Notes: generated by a model from the sequence alone, not told the origin. Counted from the stretch's first letter, positions 48,466 to 58,648 are shown. The stretch: DNA of 64,000 nt from Larsenimonas salina (GCF_023736155.1 NZ_JAMLJJ010000002.1:62001-126000), one strand, 5' to 3'. Translations and numbers: made by a program.

Positions 48466-49023
48466 GTGATCAACGAGATCAAGAAAGACGCACAGGTGCG
48501 CATGCAAAAGAGCGCAGAATCGCTGAAGGGTGCGTTCCAACGTATTCGTACCGGGCGCGCTCATCCGACGATCCTTGAGTCGGTTATGGTCGATTATTAT
48601 GGCTCTACCATGCCGATCAACCAGGTCGCCAACGTCAATGTCGAGGACGCGCGGACACTTGCGGTACTGCCGTGGGAAAAATCAATGGTGCCGGTTATCG
48701 AAAAGGCGATCATGACGTCGGATCTTGGGCTCAACCCGTCCAACAACGGCTCGATCATTCGTGTGCCGATGCCGCCCTTGACTGAAGAGACGCGCAAGAA
48801 CTACATCAAGCAGGCCCGTTCCGAAGCCGAGGGCGCCCGTGTTGCGGTGCGCAACGTACGGCGCGATGCCAACAGTGAGATCAAGGCGCTTTTGAAGCAG
48901 AAAGAAATTTCTGAAGATGAAGAGCGTGAAGCCGAAGATGATATTCAGAAGCTGACCGACAAGTTCATCGCCGAGATCGACACTCAGCTTGAGCATAAAG
49001 AACACGACCTGATGCAGGTCTGA
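48466..49023 (+). CDS. frr: Ribosome recycling factor
   Basis: A 185-residue protein releasing ribosomes with EF-G after termination. A GTG start at 48466 (GTG ATC AAC GAG) gives [16 protein letters not shown], matching the family N-terminus; the next Met would be too short. [46 protein letters not shown] and [13 protein letters not shown] are conserved. It starts 4 bases after pyrH. Confidence 0.97.
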   Translation: MINEIKKDAQVRMQKSAESLKGAFQRIRTGRAHPTILESVMVDYYGSTMPINQVANVNVEDARTLAVLPWEKSMVPVIEKAIMTSDLGLNPSNNGSIIRVPMPPLTEETRKNYIKQARSEAEGARVAVRNVRRDANSEIKALLKQKEISEDEEREAEDDIQKLTDKFIAEIDTQLEHKEHDLMQV

Positions 49024-49070
49024 ATGAAATCGGCAGACATCGGTCTGCCGATGCAGCAATGTGAGTTCTC

Positions 49071-49817
49071 ATGACGTCATCGCCTATGCACCCAAACATG
49101 CCGAACCATGTTGCCATCATCATGGATGGCAATAACCGGTGGGCAAAGGCCCACGGCTTGTCAGGCATCCGAGGTCACCATGCCGGGGTGGAATCCGTTC
49201 GCCACGTTATAAAACGTGCCAGTGAGCGGGGTATCAAGGCTGTTACCCTGTTCGCGTTTTCGAGCGAAAACTGGCGCCGTCCGCCGGACGAGGTTCGAGG
49301 GTTGATGGAGCTGTTCATCCTGGCGCTTCGTCGCGAGATCGGAAAGCTGCATCGTAATAACGTGCGGCTGACCATTATCGGTGAGCGAAGCAAACTGCCT
49401 GAATCGCTCCAAAAGGCGATTGAGCGTGGTGAGCGGAAGACGCGCAACAATACGGGGCTCAATCTGGTCGTTGCAGCCAACTACGGTGGTCGTTGGGACA
49501 TCGCCCAGGCGGCCAAGGCGCTGGCGCGTCAGGTTGAGGCCGGAACGCTCAAGGCTGAGGATATCGATGAGCATCGCCTCGATGAGCAGATCAACCTGAG
49601 CGGCCTGCCCGAGGTCGACCTGTGTATTCGTACCAGTGGCGAGCAGCGCATCAGTAACTTCCTGCTTTGGCAGCTTGCCTACGCCGAGTTCTATTTTTCT
49701 CCCCTGTTCTGGCCCGATTTCGGGGCAGAGGCCTTCGATGAAGCCGTCGATGCGTTCGCACACCGGCATCGCCGCTTCGGCATGACAGACGATCAACTAG
49801 AGGTCGAGCGTGCTTAA
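49071..49817 (+). CDS. uppS: Undecaprenyl diphosphate synthase (isoprenyl transferase)
   Basis: A 248-residue cis-prenyltransferase making the C55 lipid carrier for cell-wall and O-antigen assembly. The pyrophosphate-binding IIMDGNNRWAK (about 16-26, catalytic Asp at 19), FAFSSENWRRP, and C-terminal DLCIRTSGEQRISNFLLWQ and SPLFWPDF are intact. The 3' end overlaps cdsA by 8 bases. Confidence 0.97.
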   Translation: MTSSPMHPNMPNHVAIIMDGNNRWAKAHGLSGIRGHHAGVESVRHVIKRASERGIKAVTLFAFSSENWRRPPDEVRGLMELFILALRREIGKLHRNNVRLTIIGERSKLPESLQKAIERGERKTRNNTGLNLVVAANYGGRWDIAQAAKALARQVEAGTLKAEDIDEHRLDEQINLSGLPEVDLCIRTSGEQRISNFLLWQLAYAEFYFSPLFWPDFGAEAFDEAVDAFAHRHRRFGMTDDQLEVERA

Positions 49818-50607
49818 ACAACGAGTAATCACGGCATTGGCCATCGGGCCCACGTCTCTGGTGTTGCTTTTCAGCCTTGGGGGCGGTGCGTTTGCCTGCT
49901 TTATCGGCCTGATCCTGCTGGGTGCAGGGTGGGAATGGGCTAATCTTTCCGGCGCCACGACGACTCGCGAAAAAGCGAGTTTCGTGGCGCTCTTGTTTGT
50001 GACGCTGGTCAGTTTCTGGCTGACGGGTGCCGCCTATGCCGTATGGCCGCTGGTGCTTGCATTGCTTGGGTGGTGTCTGGCGCTTTACTGGGTAGCACGT
50101 TACCCCTCGGCGACCGATCAGTGGCAGGCTTCCCTGCGACGCTATCTAATGGGTATCTGCGTTCTGGTGCCCTGCTGGGTCGGTTTTTTGCACCTGCGCG
50201 AGACCCCGTGGTGGCTGCTGTATGTACTGTTCGTGGTCTGGGGGGCGGATATCGGCGCCTATTTTGCCGGCCGCGCGTTCGGCAATCGGAAGCTGGCGCC
50301 GCGCGTTAGCCCCGGAAAATCCTGGGCAGGCGTATATGGTGGGCTGGGTGTCACCGGCGTTTTTGCCATCATCATGGGGCTTTGTCAGCAGTTGAGCTTT
50401 GCAGGTGGCTTGTGGCTGATCGTGATTTCACTGGTGGTTACTCTGGCCTCAGTACTGGGCGATCTGTTCGAGAGCATGCTGAAGCGCCACCGTGGCATCA
50501 AGGACTCGGGGAATCTGTTGCCCGGTCACGGCGGTCTTCTTGACCGTCTCGATAGCCTGACGGCGGCCGTTCCTCTGTTTGCGCTGCTTGCGCCCTGGGT
50601 CGCCTGA
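49810..50607 (+). CDS. cdsA: Phosphatidate cytidylyltransferase (CDP-diglyceride synthase)
   Basis: A 265-residue inner-membrane enzyme converting phosphatidic acid and CTP to CDP-diacylglycerol. About eight TM segments are present, and the CDS signature [28 protein letters not shown] lies near the C-terminus. It uses a GTG start inside the end of uppS (GTG CTT AAA), suggesting translational coupling. The typical lipid/isoprenoid gene order uppS-cdsA-dxr is kept. Confidence 0.95.
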   Translation: MLKQRVITALAIGPTSLVLLFSLGGGAFACFIGLILLGAGWEWANLSGATTTREKASFVALLFVTLVSFWLTGAAYAVWPLVLALLGWCLALYWVARYPSATDQWQASLRRYLMGICVLVPCWVGFLHLRETPWWLLYVLFVVWGADIGAYFAGRAFGNRKLAPRVSPGKSWAGVYGGLGVTGVFAIIMGLCQQLSFAGGLWLIVISLVVTLASVLGDLFESMLKRHRGIKDSGNLLPGHGGLLDRLDSLTAAVPLFALLAPWVA

Positions 50608-50608
50608 G

Positions 50609-51796
50609 ATGACACGTCAACGCGTTACCGTGTTGGGTGCGACCGGCTCGATCGGCACCAGCACCCTTGATGTCATCGCGCGCCACCCCGAGCGTTATGA
50701 CGTATTCGCGCTCTCGGCCGGAACGCAGAAAGAGGCGCTGTTGGCGCTTTGCGAGACCCATCGGCCAGCCGTTGCTGTGCTCTCTAGAAGTGAGGACGCC
50801 CATTGGCTTGCCGGTGAGCTGCGCAGAGCGGGCCTTGCGACCGAGGCGCGCTACGGCGAGGAGGCGCTGTGCGATATCGCCGCCGATGCTCAGGTCGATG
50901 TGGTCATGGCTGCAATCGTCGGCGGTGCCGGGCTGATGCCGGCGCTTGCAGGCGTTCGGGCCGGCAAGCGGATGCTTCTGGCCAACAAGGAAGCTCTTGT
51001 GATGTCCGGGGCGCTCTTCATGGCCGAAGTGGCGCGCTCCGGGGCGACGCTTCTGCCGATCGACTCCGAACACAACGCGATTTATCAGTGTCTGCCACCG
51101 ACCCATCGCGATGGGCTCGACGCCCACGGTGTGCATCAACTGCTGCTGACCGCCTCCGGTGGCCCTTTCAGAGAGTGGTCTCGCGAGGCGCTCGGCTCTG
51201 TCACCGTTGAGCAAGCGTGTGCGCACCCGAACTGGTCGATGGGGCGAAAGATCTCGGTCGACAGCGCCACCCTCATGAACAAGGGGCTCGAGTTGATCGA
51301 GGCCTGTTGGCTGTTCAATGCGTCGGTGGACCAGGTTCAGGTGGTGATTCACCCACAAAGTGTCATTCACTCCATGGTCGCCTATAAGGACGGCTCCGTG
51401 CTCGCGCAGCTTGGCAATCCTGATATGCGAACCCCTATCGCCTACGGGCTGGCCTGGCCCGAGCGCATCGATGCCGGCGTGAAACCGTTGGATCTTTTCG
51501 ACGTGGCTCGGCTCGATTTCCAGGCGCCGGATGCTGATCGTTTTCCCTGCCTGGCGCTTGCCTCACAGGCCATGCGCGAGGGCGGAACGGCACCGGCCAT
51601 TCTTAATGCGGCCAATGAAGTTGCGGTTGCCGCTTTCCTCGATAAACGCCTGTCGTTCACCGGCATCGGCGAGTTGGTCGCTCGAGTGCTCGAGCAGGGC
51701 CATGTCTGTCCGGCCAGCGAGCTCGAAGCGATTGCTGAGGCCGATCGTCGATCGCGCGCGCTGGCAAATGAGTTGCTCTCCGGGTCTTTCAGCTGA
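50609..51796 (+). CDS. dxr: 1-deoxy-D-xylulose 5-phosphate reductoisomerase
   Basis: A 395-residue NADPH enzyme, the committed step of the MEP isoprenoid pathway. The N-terminal nucleotide motif [28 protein letters not shown], the metal-site [41 protein letters not shown] and [10 protein letters not shown] are complete. The start ATG at 50609 lies one base after the cdsA stop; no separate strong ribosome binding site is seen. Confidence 0.97.
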   Translation: MTRQRVTVLGATGSIGTSTLDVIARHPERYDVFALSAGTQKEALLALCETHRPAVAVLSRSEDAHWLAGELRRAGLATEARYGEEALCDIAADAQVDVVMAAIVGGAGLMPALAGVRAGKRMLLANKEALVMSGALFMAEVARSGATLLPIDSEHNAIYQCLPPTHRDGLDAHGVHQLLLTASGGPFREWSREALGSVTVEQACAHPNWSMGRKISVDSATLMNKGLELIEACWLFNASVDQVQVVIHPQSVIHSMVAYKDGSVLAQLGNPDMRTPIAYGLAWPERIDAGVKPLDLFDVARLDFQAPDADRFPCLALASQAMREGGTAPAILNAANEVAVAAFLDKRLSFTGIGELVARVLEQGHVCPASELEAIAEADRRSRALANELLSGSFS

Positions 51797-51810
51797 AATG
51801 AGGTGACGCC

Positions 51811-53169
51811 ATGGGCGTGCTGGAAAATGTTCTGGCCGTGATCGTCGTGCTCGGCTTATTGATCACGATTCACGAGTATGGCCATTTCTGGGCGGCGCGT
51901 CGGTGCGGTGTCCGTGTGCTTAGATTTTCCGTCGGGTTCGGTAAGCCGCTTCTGATGCGCCGTGACCGCCATGGAACCGAGTATGTGCTGGCCGCGATTC
52001 CTCTTGGTGGGTATGTGCGCATGCTCGATGAGCGTGAGTCGGACGTCCCCACAAGCGAGCAGGCTCACGCGTTCAATCGGCAGTCGGTTTACAAGCGTAT
52101 GTTCATTGCCGCTGCCGGGCCGCTTGCCAATTTCCTGCTGGCCTTCATTGCCTATTGGGTGCTTTTTGTTTCAGGCACGACCGTGATCGCGCCGGTGATT
52201 GGCGGGGTTGCGCCGGATTCTCCTGCCGCCAGGGCAGGCCTCGGGGCGGGTCAGGAGATCACGCAGGTGGCCGGACGTGACACGCCGTCATGGTCGGCGG
52301 TCAATCTTCAGTTGCTGTCTGAAATCGGCCATACCGGAGAGCTTGAGGTTCAAACGCGCCCCTTTGAGGGTGATGCCCGAGCAACCACGCACGCGCTGCC
52401 TGTCACACGGTTTCTTGCCGAGCAGAAAACGCCGGACCCCTTGTCCAGTATGGGCATCACGCCCTGGCAGCCTCCCGTTCCGGCGCTGATCGGCAAGGTG
52501 CTGGATGATTCTCCTGCCGCCCGCGCAGGGCTTGAGGCGGGCGATCGTATCGAGCGCGTCGATGGGCGTACGGTTGAAAGCTGGCAGTCACTGGTCGGCA
52601 CGATTCAGGCATCGGCCGGTACGCCGATGGCGCTGACGGTTGTCCGCGATGGTCAGGAGCAAACACTTACGCTCACGCCTGAAACTAAATCGCTCGAACG
52701 TGGTCGGGAGGTGGGGTACATCGGCGCCGCCGCGGCACCGTTCAGCTGGCCTGAGTCCCATCAACGCCAGATCAGCTATTCGCCGCTTGCAGCGATTGGT
52801 CAGGCGGTGCACAAGACAGGTGAAATGACCCAGCTTACGCTTGCCTCCATTGGCAAGATGATTGTCGGGCTCATTTCGCCGTCCAATCTGTCGGGCCCGA
52901 TCACCATTGCCCGCGTTGCGGGGGATTCGGCCCGCTCGGGGCTTGAAACCTTCATCGGGTTTCTGGCGTACCTGTCCATCAGCCTTGGCGTGCTGAACCT
53001 GTTGCCGGTGCCGGTGCTCGATGGCGGTCATCTGCTGTTCTATCTCGCCGAGGCGATTCGCGGCAAGCCACTGCCGGAGCGGGTGCAGACGTTTGGTTTG
53101 AAGGTCGGCTTTGCCCTCATCGGCGTACTGATGGTGATGGCGTTTTACTTTGACCTGATGCGGCTTTGA
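51811..53169 (+). CDS. rseP: RIP metalloprotease RseP (site-2 protease)
   Basis: A 452-residue inner-membrane zinc protease that cleaves anti-sigma-E after DegS. The zinc motif HEYGH is at 21-25 in the first TM, and the second active-site LDGGH lies in a C-terminal TM. Two periplasmic PDZ domains (about 115-200 and 210-300) contain PDSPAARAGLGAGQ and DDSPAARAGLEAGDRI. It lies 14 bases after dxr and ends 183 bases before bamA. Confidence 0.96.
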   Translation: MGVLENVLAVIVVLGLLITIHEYGHFWAARRCGVRVLRFSVGFGKPLLMRRDRHGTEYVLAAIPLGGYVRMLDERESDVPTSEQAHAFNRQSVYKRMFIAAAGPLANFLLAFIAYWVLFVSGTTVIAPVIGGVAPDSPAARAGLGAGQEITQVAGRDTPSWSAVNLQLLSEIGHTGELEVQTRPFEGDARATTHALPVTRFLAEQKTPDPLSSMGITPWQPPVPALIGKVLDDSPAARAGLEAGDRIERVDGRTVESWQSLVGTIQASAGTPMALTVVRDGQEQTLTLTPETKSLERGREVGYIGAAAAPFSWPESHQRQISYSPLAAIGQAVHKTGEMTQLTLASIGKMIVGLISPSNLSGPITIARVAGDSARSGLETFIGFLAYLSISLGVLNLLPVPVLDGGHLLFYLAEAIRGKPLPERVQTFGLKVGFALIGVLMVMAFYFDLMRL

Positions 53170-53196
53170 TCGGGAAGCGCCACTCCATGGCAGTGC

Positions 53197-53224
53197 TTGT
53201 CAGTAGGGGGGCGATGTGTATAAG
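53197..53224 (+). promoter_or_regulatory. Candidate sigma-70 promoter of bamA
   Basis: TTGTCA (53197-53202) and TATAAG (53219-53224), each 5 of 6 to consensus, with a 16-bp spacer, lie in the rseP-bamA gap about 130 bp before the bamA start. I did not see a sigma-E-type promoter here. Confidence 0.6.
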
Positions 53225-53352
53225 GTGCCTGTTCACGAAGCGGTCTCGACCGGATGGGCCAGCGGTTTCAATACGTGATAAACCGTTGTAAAAGTCAATA
53301 ACCTGGCTGGCCTTCAATGGCGGGCGGAATTCAGTTAAAGCGAAATGACGGC

Positions 53353-55698
53353 ATGAAGATAAAAACCTTGGGTTTGGTAGCATGTTTGCTGGGCGGCACC
53401 CAGACGGCTTTTGCCGACAGTTTTAAGGTCTCCGATATACGAGTCGAAGGGCTCCAGCGTGTGTCGGCCGGCACCGTGTTCAATGCGCTTCCTATTTCCG
53501 CCCATGAAACCGTCGATGACCAGGAGCTTTCCGAGGCCGGCCATGACCTGTTCGAGACCGGTCTGTTCGATGACGTCAGTTTCTCGCGCGATGGTGATGT
53601 ACTGATCGTCAATGTGTCGGAGCGCCCGACCATTGCCTCGATCGACATCGAGGGCAATTCGAAGATTTCAACCGACGATCTCAAGAAGGGCCTGACCGAC
53701 TCCGGTATTTCGGAAGGCCAGGTGCTTCAGCGTTCGACCCTCGATGAGATGGAGCGCGAGCTCGAGCGGGTCTATCAGGCTCAGGGACGCTACAGCGCGC
53801 GCATCTCAACCTCGGTCAAGAAACAGCCCAATAACCGTGTCGAAGTCGACATCAATGTCAACGAAGGCACCACAGCGACCATCAAACAGATCAATATCGT
53901 TGGTAACGACGCCTTCGATGACGATCAGCTTCGCGACCTGTTCCAGCTTGAAGACCATCCGGGCTGGTTCCTGGGATGGTTCTCGGGGGATAAATACTCC
54001 CGTCAGAAACTCGGCGCCGATCTGGATGCGCTCAGGAATTATTACCTCGACCGTGGTTTCGTGAACTTCCGGATTACATCGACTCAGGTGTCGATCAGCC
54101 CGGACAAGGAAAGCATCTACATCACGGTGAACGTGGATGAAGGCAAGCGCTACAAGATCGGCGACATCAAGTTTGCCGGCGAGCTTCACATGGATGAAGC
54201 CGACGCGCGCAAACTCGTGAGCGCCAAGGAAGGCGAGACCTTCTCCCAGTCGGACCTGACCGCATCGAGCGAAGCGCTTCGTCAAAAGCTCGGCGCGATG
54301 GGCTTTGCCTTCGCCAAGGTCGATAGCGTCCCGCAGGTCGATGAAGACGGCGACACGGTGGATGTGACCTTTACCGTCGATGCCGGAAAACGCTCCTATG
54401 TGCGCCGCATCAACTTCAAGGGCAACACCACCACCGCCGATGAAGTGCTGCGGCGTGAACTGGTTCAGCTCGAAGGCGCGCCGGCGTCGACCGACAACAT
54501 CAAGCAGTCGCAGCAGCGTCTTCAACGTCTTGGCTTCTTCAAGCAGGTTGATGTTGAAACGCGCCCGGTGCCAAACCATCCCGATCAACTGGATGTGACC
54601 TACAACGTTCAGGAACAGCCCTCCGGCAGCATCTCGGCAAGCGTCGGGTTTTCCCAGTCCGCGGGCGTGATCTACGGGGCGTCGCTTTCTCAGAAAAACT
54701 TCCTCGGTACCGGTAACCGCGTCGATATCGGTGCGCAGAAAAGCGACTACTACACCAACCTCAACTTCAGCTTTACCGATCCGTACTGGACGCTCGACGG
54801 AATTTCGCGCGGGTATAACCTGTATTACCGCAAGACCGACTACGAAGATTCCGACATTTCCACCTATTCGACCGACGCAATCGGTGGTGGCATCAACTTC
54901 GGTTATCCGATCAGCGACCTGTCCCGTCTGAACTTCGGTCTGGGCGTCGAGCATCTGGAAGTCGATTCCTACGATGACTCGCCCTTTGAGATCGTTCAGT
55001 ATCTGGAAGACGAAGGCGACAGCTTCGATAACTTCAAGCTGACCGGCAGTTGGACGCGCAATAGCCTCAACCGGGGCGTACTGCCGACGGCCGGCAGCTA
55101 CCAGCGCTTCTCCGTCGAGGCCTCGACCCCAGGCAGCGACGCCGAGTACTACAAGCTTCGCTACCGCGGTCAGAAGCTCTTCCCGTTGACCACCAGCGAG
55201 GAGTGGGCAATCAGGCTGCGCTCCGAGTTGGGCTATGCGGGAAGCTATGGCGACACCGACGTCTACCCCTTCTACGAAAACTTCTACTCGGGCGGTCTGG
55301 GCTCGGTGCGCGGCTTCAAGAGCAACACGCTGGGACCGAAGACCACTGAGCGCGGCAATGGTGACGACGATACGCTCGGCGGTAACGCCCTGGTCGAAGG
55401 CTCGGTTGAAATGATCTTCCCGTTCCCGTTTATCGAAGACCGTCGCCAACTCCAGAGTTCACTGTTCCTCGATGCCGGTAATACCTACCAGCGAGAGTGC
55501 ATGTCGGTGCCGGCAAGAGCGCCTGCGTCGCAGTGCGAGTCGGGCATCGATCTCAGTGATCTTCGTTACTCGTTCGGTGTAGGATTGTCCTGGATTACGC
55601 CGGTTGGTCCGCTGACGTTCAGCGTGGCCAAGCCGCTTAGCGACCATGACGGCGACGATACCCAAGTGTTCCAGTTCTCGCTGGGCCAGACATTCTGA
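53353..55698 (+). CDS. bamA: Outer membrane protein assembly factor BamA
   Basis: A 781-residue outer-membrane insertase. The signal peptide (about 1-22, TQTAFA-DSF) is followed by five POTRA domains (about 23-420; e.g. VSDIRVEGLQRVSAGTVFN, YVRRINFKGNTTTADEVLRREL) and a 16-stranded barrel. The loop-6 VRGF motif is present (GGLGSVRGFKSNTLGP) and the chain ends in a barrel-type Phe (FSLGQTF). A Cys pair in the CMSV...QCES extracellular region may form a disulfide. The ribosome binding site is weak. Confidence 0.97.
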   Translation: MKIKTLGLVACLLGGTQTAFADSFKVSDIRVEGLQRVSAGTVFNALPISAHETVDDQELSEAGHDLFETGLFDDVSFSRDGDVLIVNVSERPTIASIDIEGNSKISTDDLKKGLTDSGISEGQVLQRSTLDEMERELERVYQAQGRYSARISTSVKKQPNNRVEVDINVNEGTTATIKQINIVGNDAFDDDQLRDLFQLEDHPGWFLGWFSGDKYSRQKLGADLDALRNYYLDRGFVNFRITSTQVSISPDKESIYITVNVDEGKRYKIGDIKFAGELHMDEADARKLVSAKEGETFSQSDLTASSEALRQKLGAMGFAFAKVDSVPQVDEDGDTVDVTFTVDAGKRSYVRRINFKGNTTTADEVLRRELVQLEGAPASTDNIKQSQQRLQRLGFFKQVDVETRPVPNHPDQLDVTYNVQEQPSGSISASVGFSQSAGVIYGASLSQKNFLGTGNRVDIGAQKSDYYTNLNFSFTDPYWTLDGISRGYNLYYRKTDYEDSDISTYSTDAIGGGINFGYPISDLSRLNFGLGVEHLEVDSYDDSPFEIVQYLEDEGDSFDNFKLTGSWTRNSLNRGVLPTAGSYQRFSVEASTPGSDAEYYKLRYRGQKLFPLTTSEEWAIRLRSELGYAGSYGDTDVYPFYENFYSGGLGSVRGFKSNTLGPKTTERGNGDDDTLGGNALVEGSVEMIFPFPFIEDRRQLQSSLFLDAGNTYQRECMSVPARAPASQCESGIDLSDLRYSFGVGLSWITPVGPLTFSVAKPLSDHDGDDTQVFQFSLGQTF

Positions 55699-55731
55699 TA
55701 GGTTAGCAAGACACGTATTAAGGAGAGCAGG

Positions 55732-56244
55732 ATGCGTAAATTGACAATGGCCATGTGTCTGACAGGGCTGATCGGAAGCGTCGGCATGACCGAGCAGGCA
55801 CAGGCTGCGGATGTGGCCGTACTGGATTGGCAGCAGGCCCTTCTGAACACTCAATCGGCCCAGCGCTCGATGAATCAGATGAAAAACCAGCTCGGCGGCC
55901 AGCAGCAGCAGGTCAAGGCGCTGGGTGAGCAGGTCCAGTCGCTGCAGGAAAAGCTTCAGAAAAACGGCGATGTCATGTCTGATAGCGAGCGCAATAATCT
56001 GATGCAGCAGCTGCGCCAGAAGGGCACGCAGTTCCAGCAGCAGCGCGCCGAGCTTCAGAAAAAACGCAATCAGCAGGAACAGGCGTTTCTCAAGCAGGCC
56101 AAGCCCAAGCTCGACAAGGCGATCGAGCAGGTGGTTCAGCGTCACGACGTCAAGGTACTGGTCGATCGCAACAGCGTCATCTATTCCGATGACTCGCTGG
56201 ATCTGACCAAGGAAGTCACCAACGCCTTCAACTCACAGAACTGA
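55732..56244 (+). CDS. skp: OmpH/Skp family periplasmic chaperone
   Basis: A 170-residue periplasmic chaperone for unfolded outer-membrane proteins. The signal peptide ends near residue 25 (EQAQA-ADVAV). The mature chain has the short beta core VAVLDWQQALLNTQSAQ and long Gln-rich coiled-coil arms (about 45-125), and closes with VLVDRNSVIYSDDSLDLTKEV. AAGGAGAG precedes the ATG. It lies in the invariable bamA-skp-lpxD order. Confidence 0.93.
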   Translation: MRKLTMAMCLTGLIGSVGMTEQAQAADVAVLDWQQALLNTQSAQRSMNQMKNQLGGQQQQVKALGEQVQSLQEKLQKNGDVMSDSERNNLMQQLRQKGTQFQQQRAELQKKRNQQEQAFLKQAKPKLDKAIEQVVQRHDVKVLVDRNSVIYSDDSLDLTKEVTNAFNSQN

Positions 56245-56267
56245 GTACGGCGCACCTGCCGGGATCA

Positions 56268-57308
56268 ATGACAAAGAACGCCTCTCCTTCGTATACGCTG
56301 GCCGAACTGGCCAGCCTCTTGAACGCGACGCTCATTGGTGACGGTGAGCGTCGTGTGTGTGGTTTGTCGACGTTGACTGATGCAGGTCCCGACGATATCG
56401 CCTTTCTTGCCAACAAGGCGTATGCCAAGCACCTGGCAACCACCAACGCCGCCGCCATTCTACTGCGTCCGGAGTACGCCGAGGAGTGCCCGACGCCGGC
56501 GCTTTTGCTGGACAACCCCTATCTGGCCTACGCCAAGCTGTCGCACTGCTTCGACCCGCTCAAGCGCGATGAGGCCTCAGTCACTGAAGTGCATCCTACT
56601 GCGGTCATCTCAAGTGATGTGACGATCGGTGAGGGCGTGTTTGTCGGGGCCAACGCCGTGATCGAATCAGGGGTCTGTCTGGCCGATGGCGTTCATGTCG
56701 GCGCGGGCAGTTTTGTCGGTGCGGACGTGAGTCTTGGCGCGCGCACCTACCTTCATCCCAACGTGGTGCTGTATCACGGGGTGGTTATCGGGGCGTCTTC
56801 GGTTATTCATAGCGGGGCAGTAATCGGCGGCGACGGCTTTGGTTTTGCCCACGACGGTGCTCAGTGGCACAAGATTGCCCAGCTCGGCGGTGTCGTGATC
56901 GGTGATAACGTGGAGGTCGGCAGCTGCAGCAGCATTGATCGCGGCGCGCTTGGCGACACCGTAATCGGCAACGATGTGAAGATCGACAGTCAGGTACAGA
57001 TCGCGCACAACGTACACATCGGTGAGCACTCGGCGCTCGCCGGCTGCGTTGGCATCGCAGGCTCGACGCGGGTCGGGCGGCACTGCCTGCTTGGCGGCGG
57101 CGTCGGCCTTGCCGGCCATCTCGAGATCGCGGATGGGGTGCAGATTACCGGCATGAGCCTGGTCACCAACTCGATCAGTGAAGCGGGCGTGTATTCGTCG
57201 GGCACCGGTTCCATGCCAAATGGGCTGTGGCGACGCAACGCCGTTCGCTTCAAGCAGCTCGATGAGCTGTCGCGCCGCGTCACCCGGCTTGAACGCCACC
57301 GCGACTGA
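56268..57308 (+). CDS. lpxD: UDP-3-O-(3-hydroxyacyl)glucosamine N-acyltransferase
   Basis: A 346-residue trimeric acyltransferase adding the second 3-hydroxyacyl chain in lipid A synthesis. The N-terminal UMP-binding domain (YTLAELASLLNATLIGDGERRVCGL) precedes a left-handed beta-helix of hexapeptide repeats. The catalytic-type His lies in DSQVQIAHNVHIGEHSALAGCVGIAGS. It starts 23 bases after skp. Confidence 0.96.
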   Translation: MTKNASPSYTLAELASLLNATLIGDGERRVCGLSTLTDAGPDDIAFLANKAYAKHLATTNAAAILLRPEYAEECPTPALLLDNPYLAYAKLSHCFDPLKRDEASVTEVHPTAVISSDVTIGEGVFVGANAVIESGVCLADGVHVGAGSFVGADVSLGARTYLHPNVVLYHGVVIGASSVIHSGAVIGGDGFGFAHDGAQWHKIAQLGGVVIGDNVEVGSCSSIDRGALGDTVIGNDVKIDSQVQIAHNVHIGEHSALAGCVGIAGSTRVGRHCLLGGGVGLAGHLEIADGVQITGMSLVTNSISEAGVYSSGTGSMPNGLWRRNAVRFKQLDELSRRVTRLERHRD

Positions 57309-57345
57309 CGCAAGGACACTGGCTGGTCGTTGCGTTTAAGACGCG

Positions 57346-57351
57346 TATAAT
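57346..57351 (+). promoter_or_regulatory. Consensus -10 element (TATAAT) upstream of fabZ
   Basis: A perfect TATAAT in the 126-base lpxD-fabZ gap, about 85 bases before fabZ. No good -35 is visible at 16-18 bp, so promoter strength is uncertain. Confidence 0.4.
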
Positions 57352-57384
57352 GTGCGGCCAGTCACTCGGGGATCGCCCCGCAGC

Positions 57385-57412
57385 ATGCCTGCCAGCAATG
57401 GCAGGCATTTCG
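57385..57412 (+). other. Hairpin in the fabZ leader
   Basis: ATGCCTGCC / GGCAGGCAT (9 bp, loop AGCAAT) followed by TTTCGTT. It is weakly terminator-like, 23 bases before the fabZ start, so it could attenuate read-through from lpxD or fold in a separate fabZ leader. Confidence 0.5.
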
Positions 57413-57434
57413 TTATTTCAGAGGTTGTGCGCCA

Positions 57435-57878
57435 ATGGTCATGGACATCAATGAGATCCGAGAGTATCTCCCCCACCGTTACCCCTTTCTGCTGATCGAC
57501 CGGGTTACAGAGCTGACAACCGGCGAGTCCATCGTTGGGTACAAGAACGTCAGCATCAATGAGCCGTTTTTCAACGGGCATTTTCCAGAGCATCCGATCA
57601 TGCCGGGTGTCTTGATCATTGAGGCATTGGCCCAGGCTGCGGGTATTCTCGGGTTCAAGACCGTCAACAAGCTGCCCCGCGACGGCTACATCTATTATCT
57701 TGTCGGCAGCGACAATGTGCGCTTCAAGCGCCCGGTACTGCCGGGTGATCGCCTGCGTCTCGAGGCCACCATGATCAAGGCGCGCCGGGGTATCTGGAAG
57801 TTCTCATGCCAGGCGCACGTCGACGACGAGCTGGTCTGTGAAGCTGACATCATTTGTGCCGAGAGGAAGGTCGCTTGA
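57435..57878 (+). CDS. fabZ: 3-hydroxyacyl-[acyl-carrier-protein] dehydratase
   Basis: A 147-residue hot-dog-fold dehydratase of fatty-acid elongation. The catalytic pair is His49 in [13 protein letters not shown] and Glu63 in [10 protein letters not shown]. The N-terminal [13 protein letters not shown] is diagnostic. An ATG at 57435 or 57441 both fit. It competes with LpxA for 3-hydroxyacyl-ACP, and the genes overlap by 4 bases. Confidence 0.97.
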   Translation: MVMDINEIREYLPHRYPFLLIDRVTELTTGESIVGYKNVSINEPFFNGHFPEHPIMPGVLIIEALAQAAGILGFKTVNKLPRDGYIYYLVGSDNVRFKRPVLPGDRLRLEATMIKARRGIWKFSCQAHVDDELVCEADIICAERKVA

Positions 57879-58648
57879 TTCATTCTACCGCTATCATCGA
57901 TCCGTCGGCGGTCATCGCCGATGACGTTGACATCGGGCCGTTCTGCATCGTCGGGCCGGATGTCGAAATAGGCCCCGGCAATGTGATCGGCCCGCACAGC
58001 GTCATTAAAGGGCCGACCCGCATCGGCGCACGCAACCGTATCTTCCAGTTCACCTCGATCGGCGAGGAGTGCCAGGACAAGAAATACGCCGGTGAACCCA
58101 CGCGCCTCGAGATCGGCGATGACAACGTCTTTCGCGAAGGGGTCACGGTCCACCGGGGCACCACGCAGGATGAGGGGATCACCCGGATCGGTAGCCGAGG
58201 GTTGTTCATGGCCTACGCCCACATCGCGCATGATTGTCAGATCGGCAACGATGTGATCATGGCCAATCAGGCAACGCTTGGCGGTCACGTTGATCTTGGT
58301 GATCATGCGATTCTTGGCGGGCTGTCAGCGGTGCATCAGTTTGCGCACGTCGGCGCCCACGCCATGTGCGGTGGCGGTGCGATCGTGACCAAGGATGTGC
58401 CGGCCTACACCATGGTCAACGGCCATCCGGCGCATGCCCATGGGCTCAATCTGGTTGGGCTCAAGCGTCGCGGGTTCGAACGCAGCGTGCTTTCCAAGCT
58501 CTCTACCGCCTACAAGTGCGTTTACCGACAAGGTCTGACGCTTGAGCAGGCGCTCGAGCGCATCGAGCAGGATGAAACGCTGGCCTGCCCGGAAATGACC
58601 GTGTTCATTCAGTCGTTGAAAGCGTCCGAACGCGGCATCACGCGCTGA
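57875..58648 (+). CDS. lpxA: Acyl-ACP:UDP-N-acetylglucosamine O-acyltransferase
   Basis: A 257-residue enzyme of the first lipid A step, a left-handed beta-helix trimer. A TTG start at 57875 overlaps the fabZ stop (TTGA) and follows AGGAAGG; no ATG is nearer. [14 protein letters not shown] holds the catalytic-type His (about H119). The acyl-length ruler position equivalent to E. coli Gly173 is Gly (about 167, AMCGGGA), as in C14-using enzymes rather than the Met of Pseudomonas. Its TGA overlaps the lpxB ATG. Confidence 0.95.
   Translation: MIHSTAIIDPSAVIADDVDIGPFCIVGPDVEIGPGNVIGPHSVIKGPTRIGARNRIFQFTSIGEECQDKKYAGEPTRLEIGDDNVFREGVTVHRGTTQDEGITRIGSRGLFMAYAHIAHDCQIGNDVIMANQATLGGHVDLGDHAILGGLSAVHQFAHVGAHAMCGGGAIVTKDVPAYTMVNGHPAHAHGLNLVGLKRRGFERSVLSKLSTAYKCVYRQGLTLEQALERIEQDETLACPEMTVFIQSLKASERGITR

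Noticed and set aside
53806-55449. 547-codon minus-strand open frame
   Set aside because: It is antisense to bamA and has no ribosome binding site or domain resemblance.
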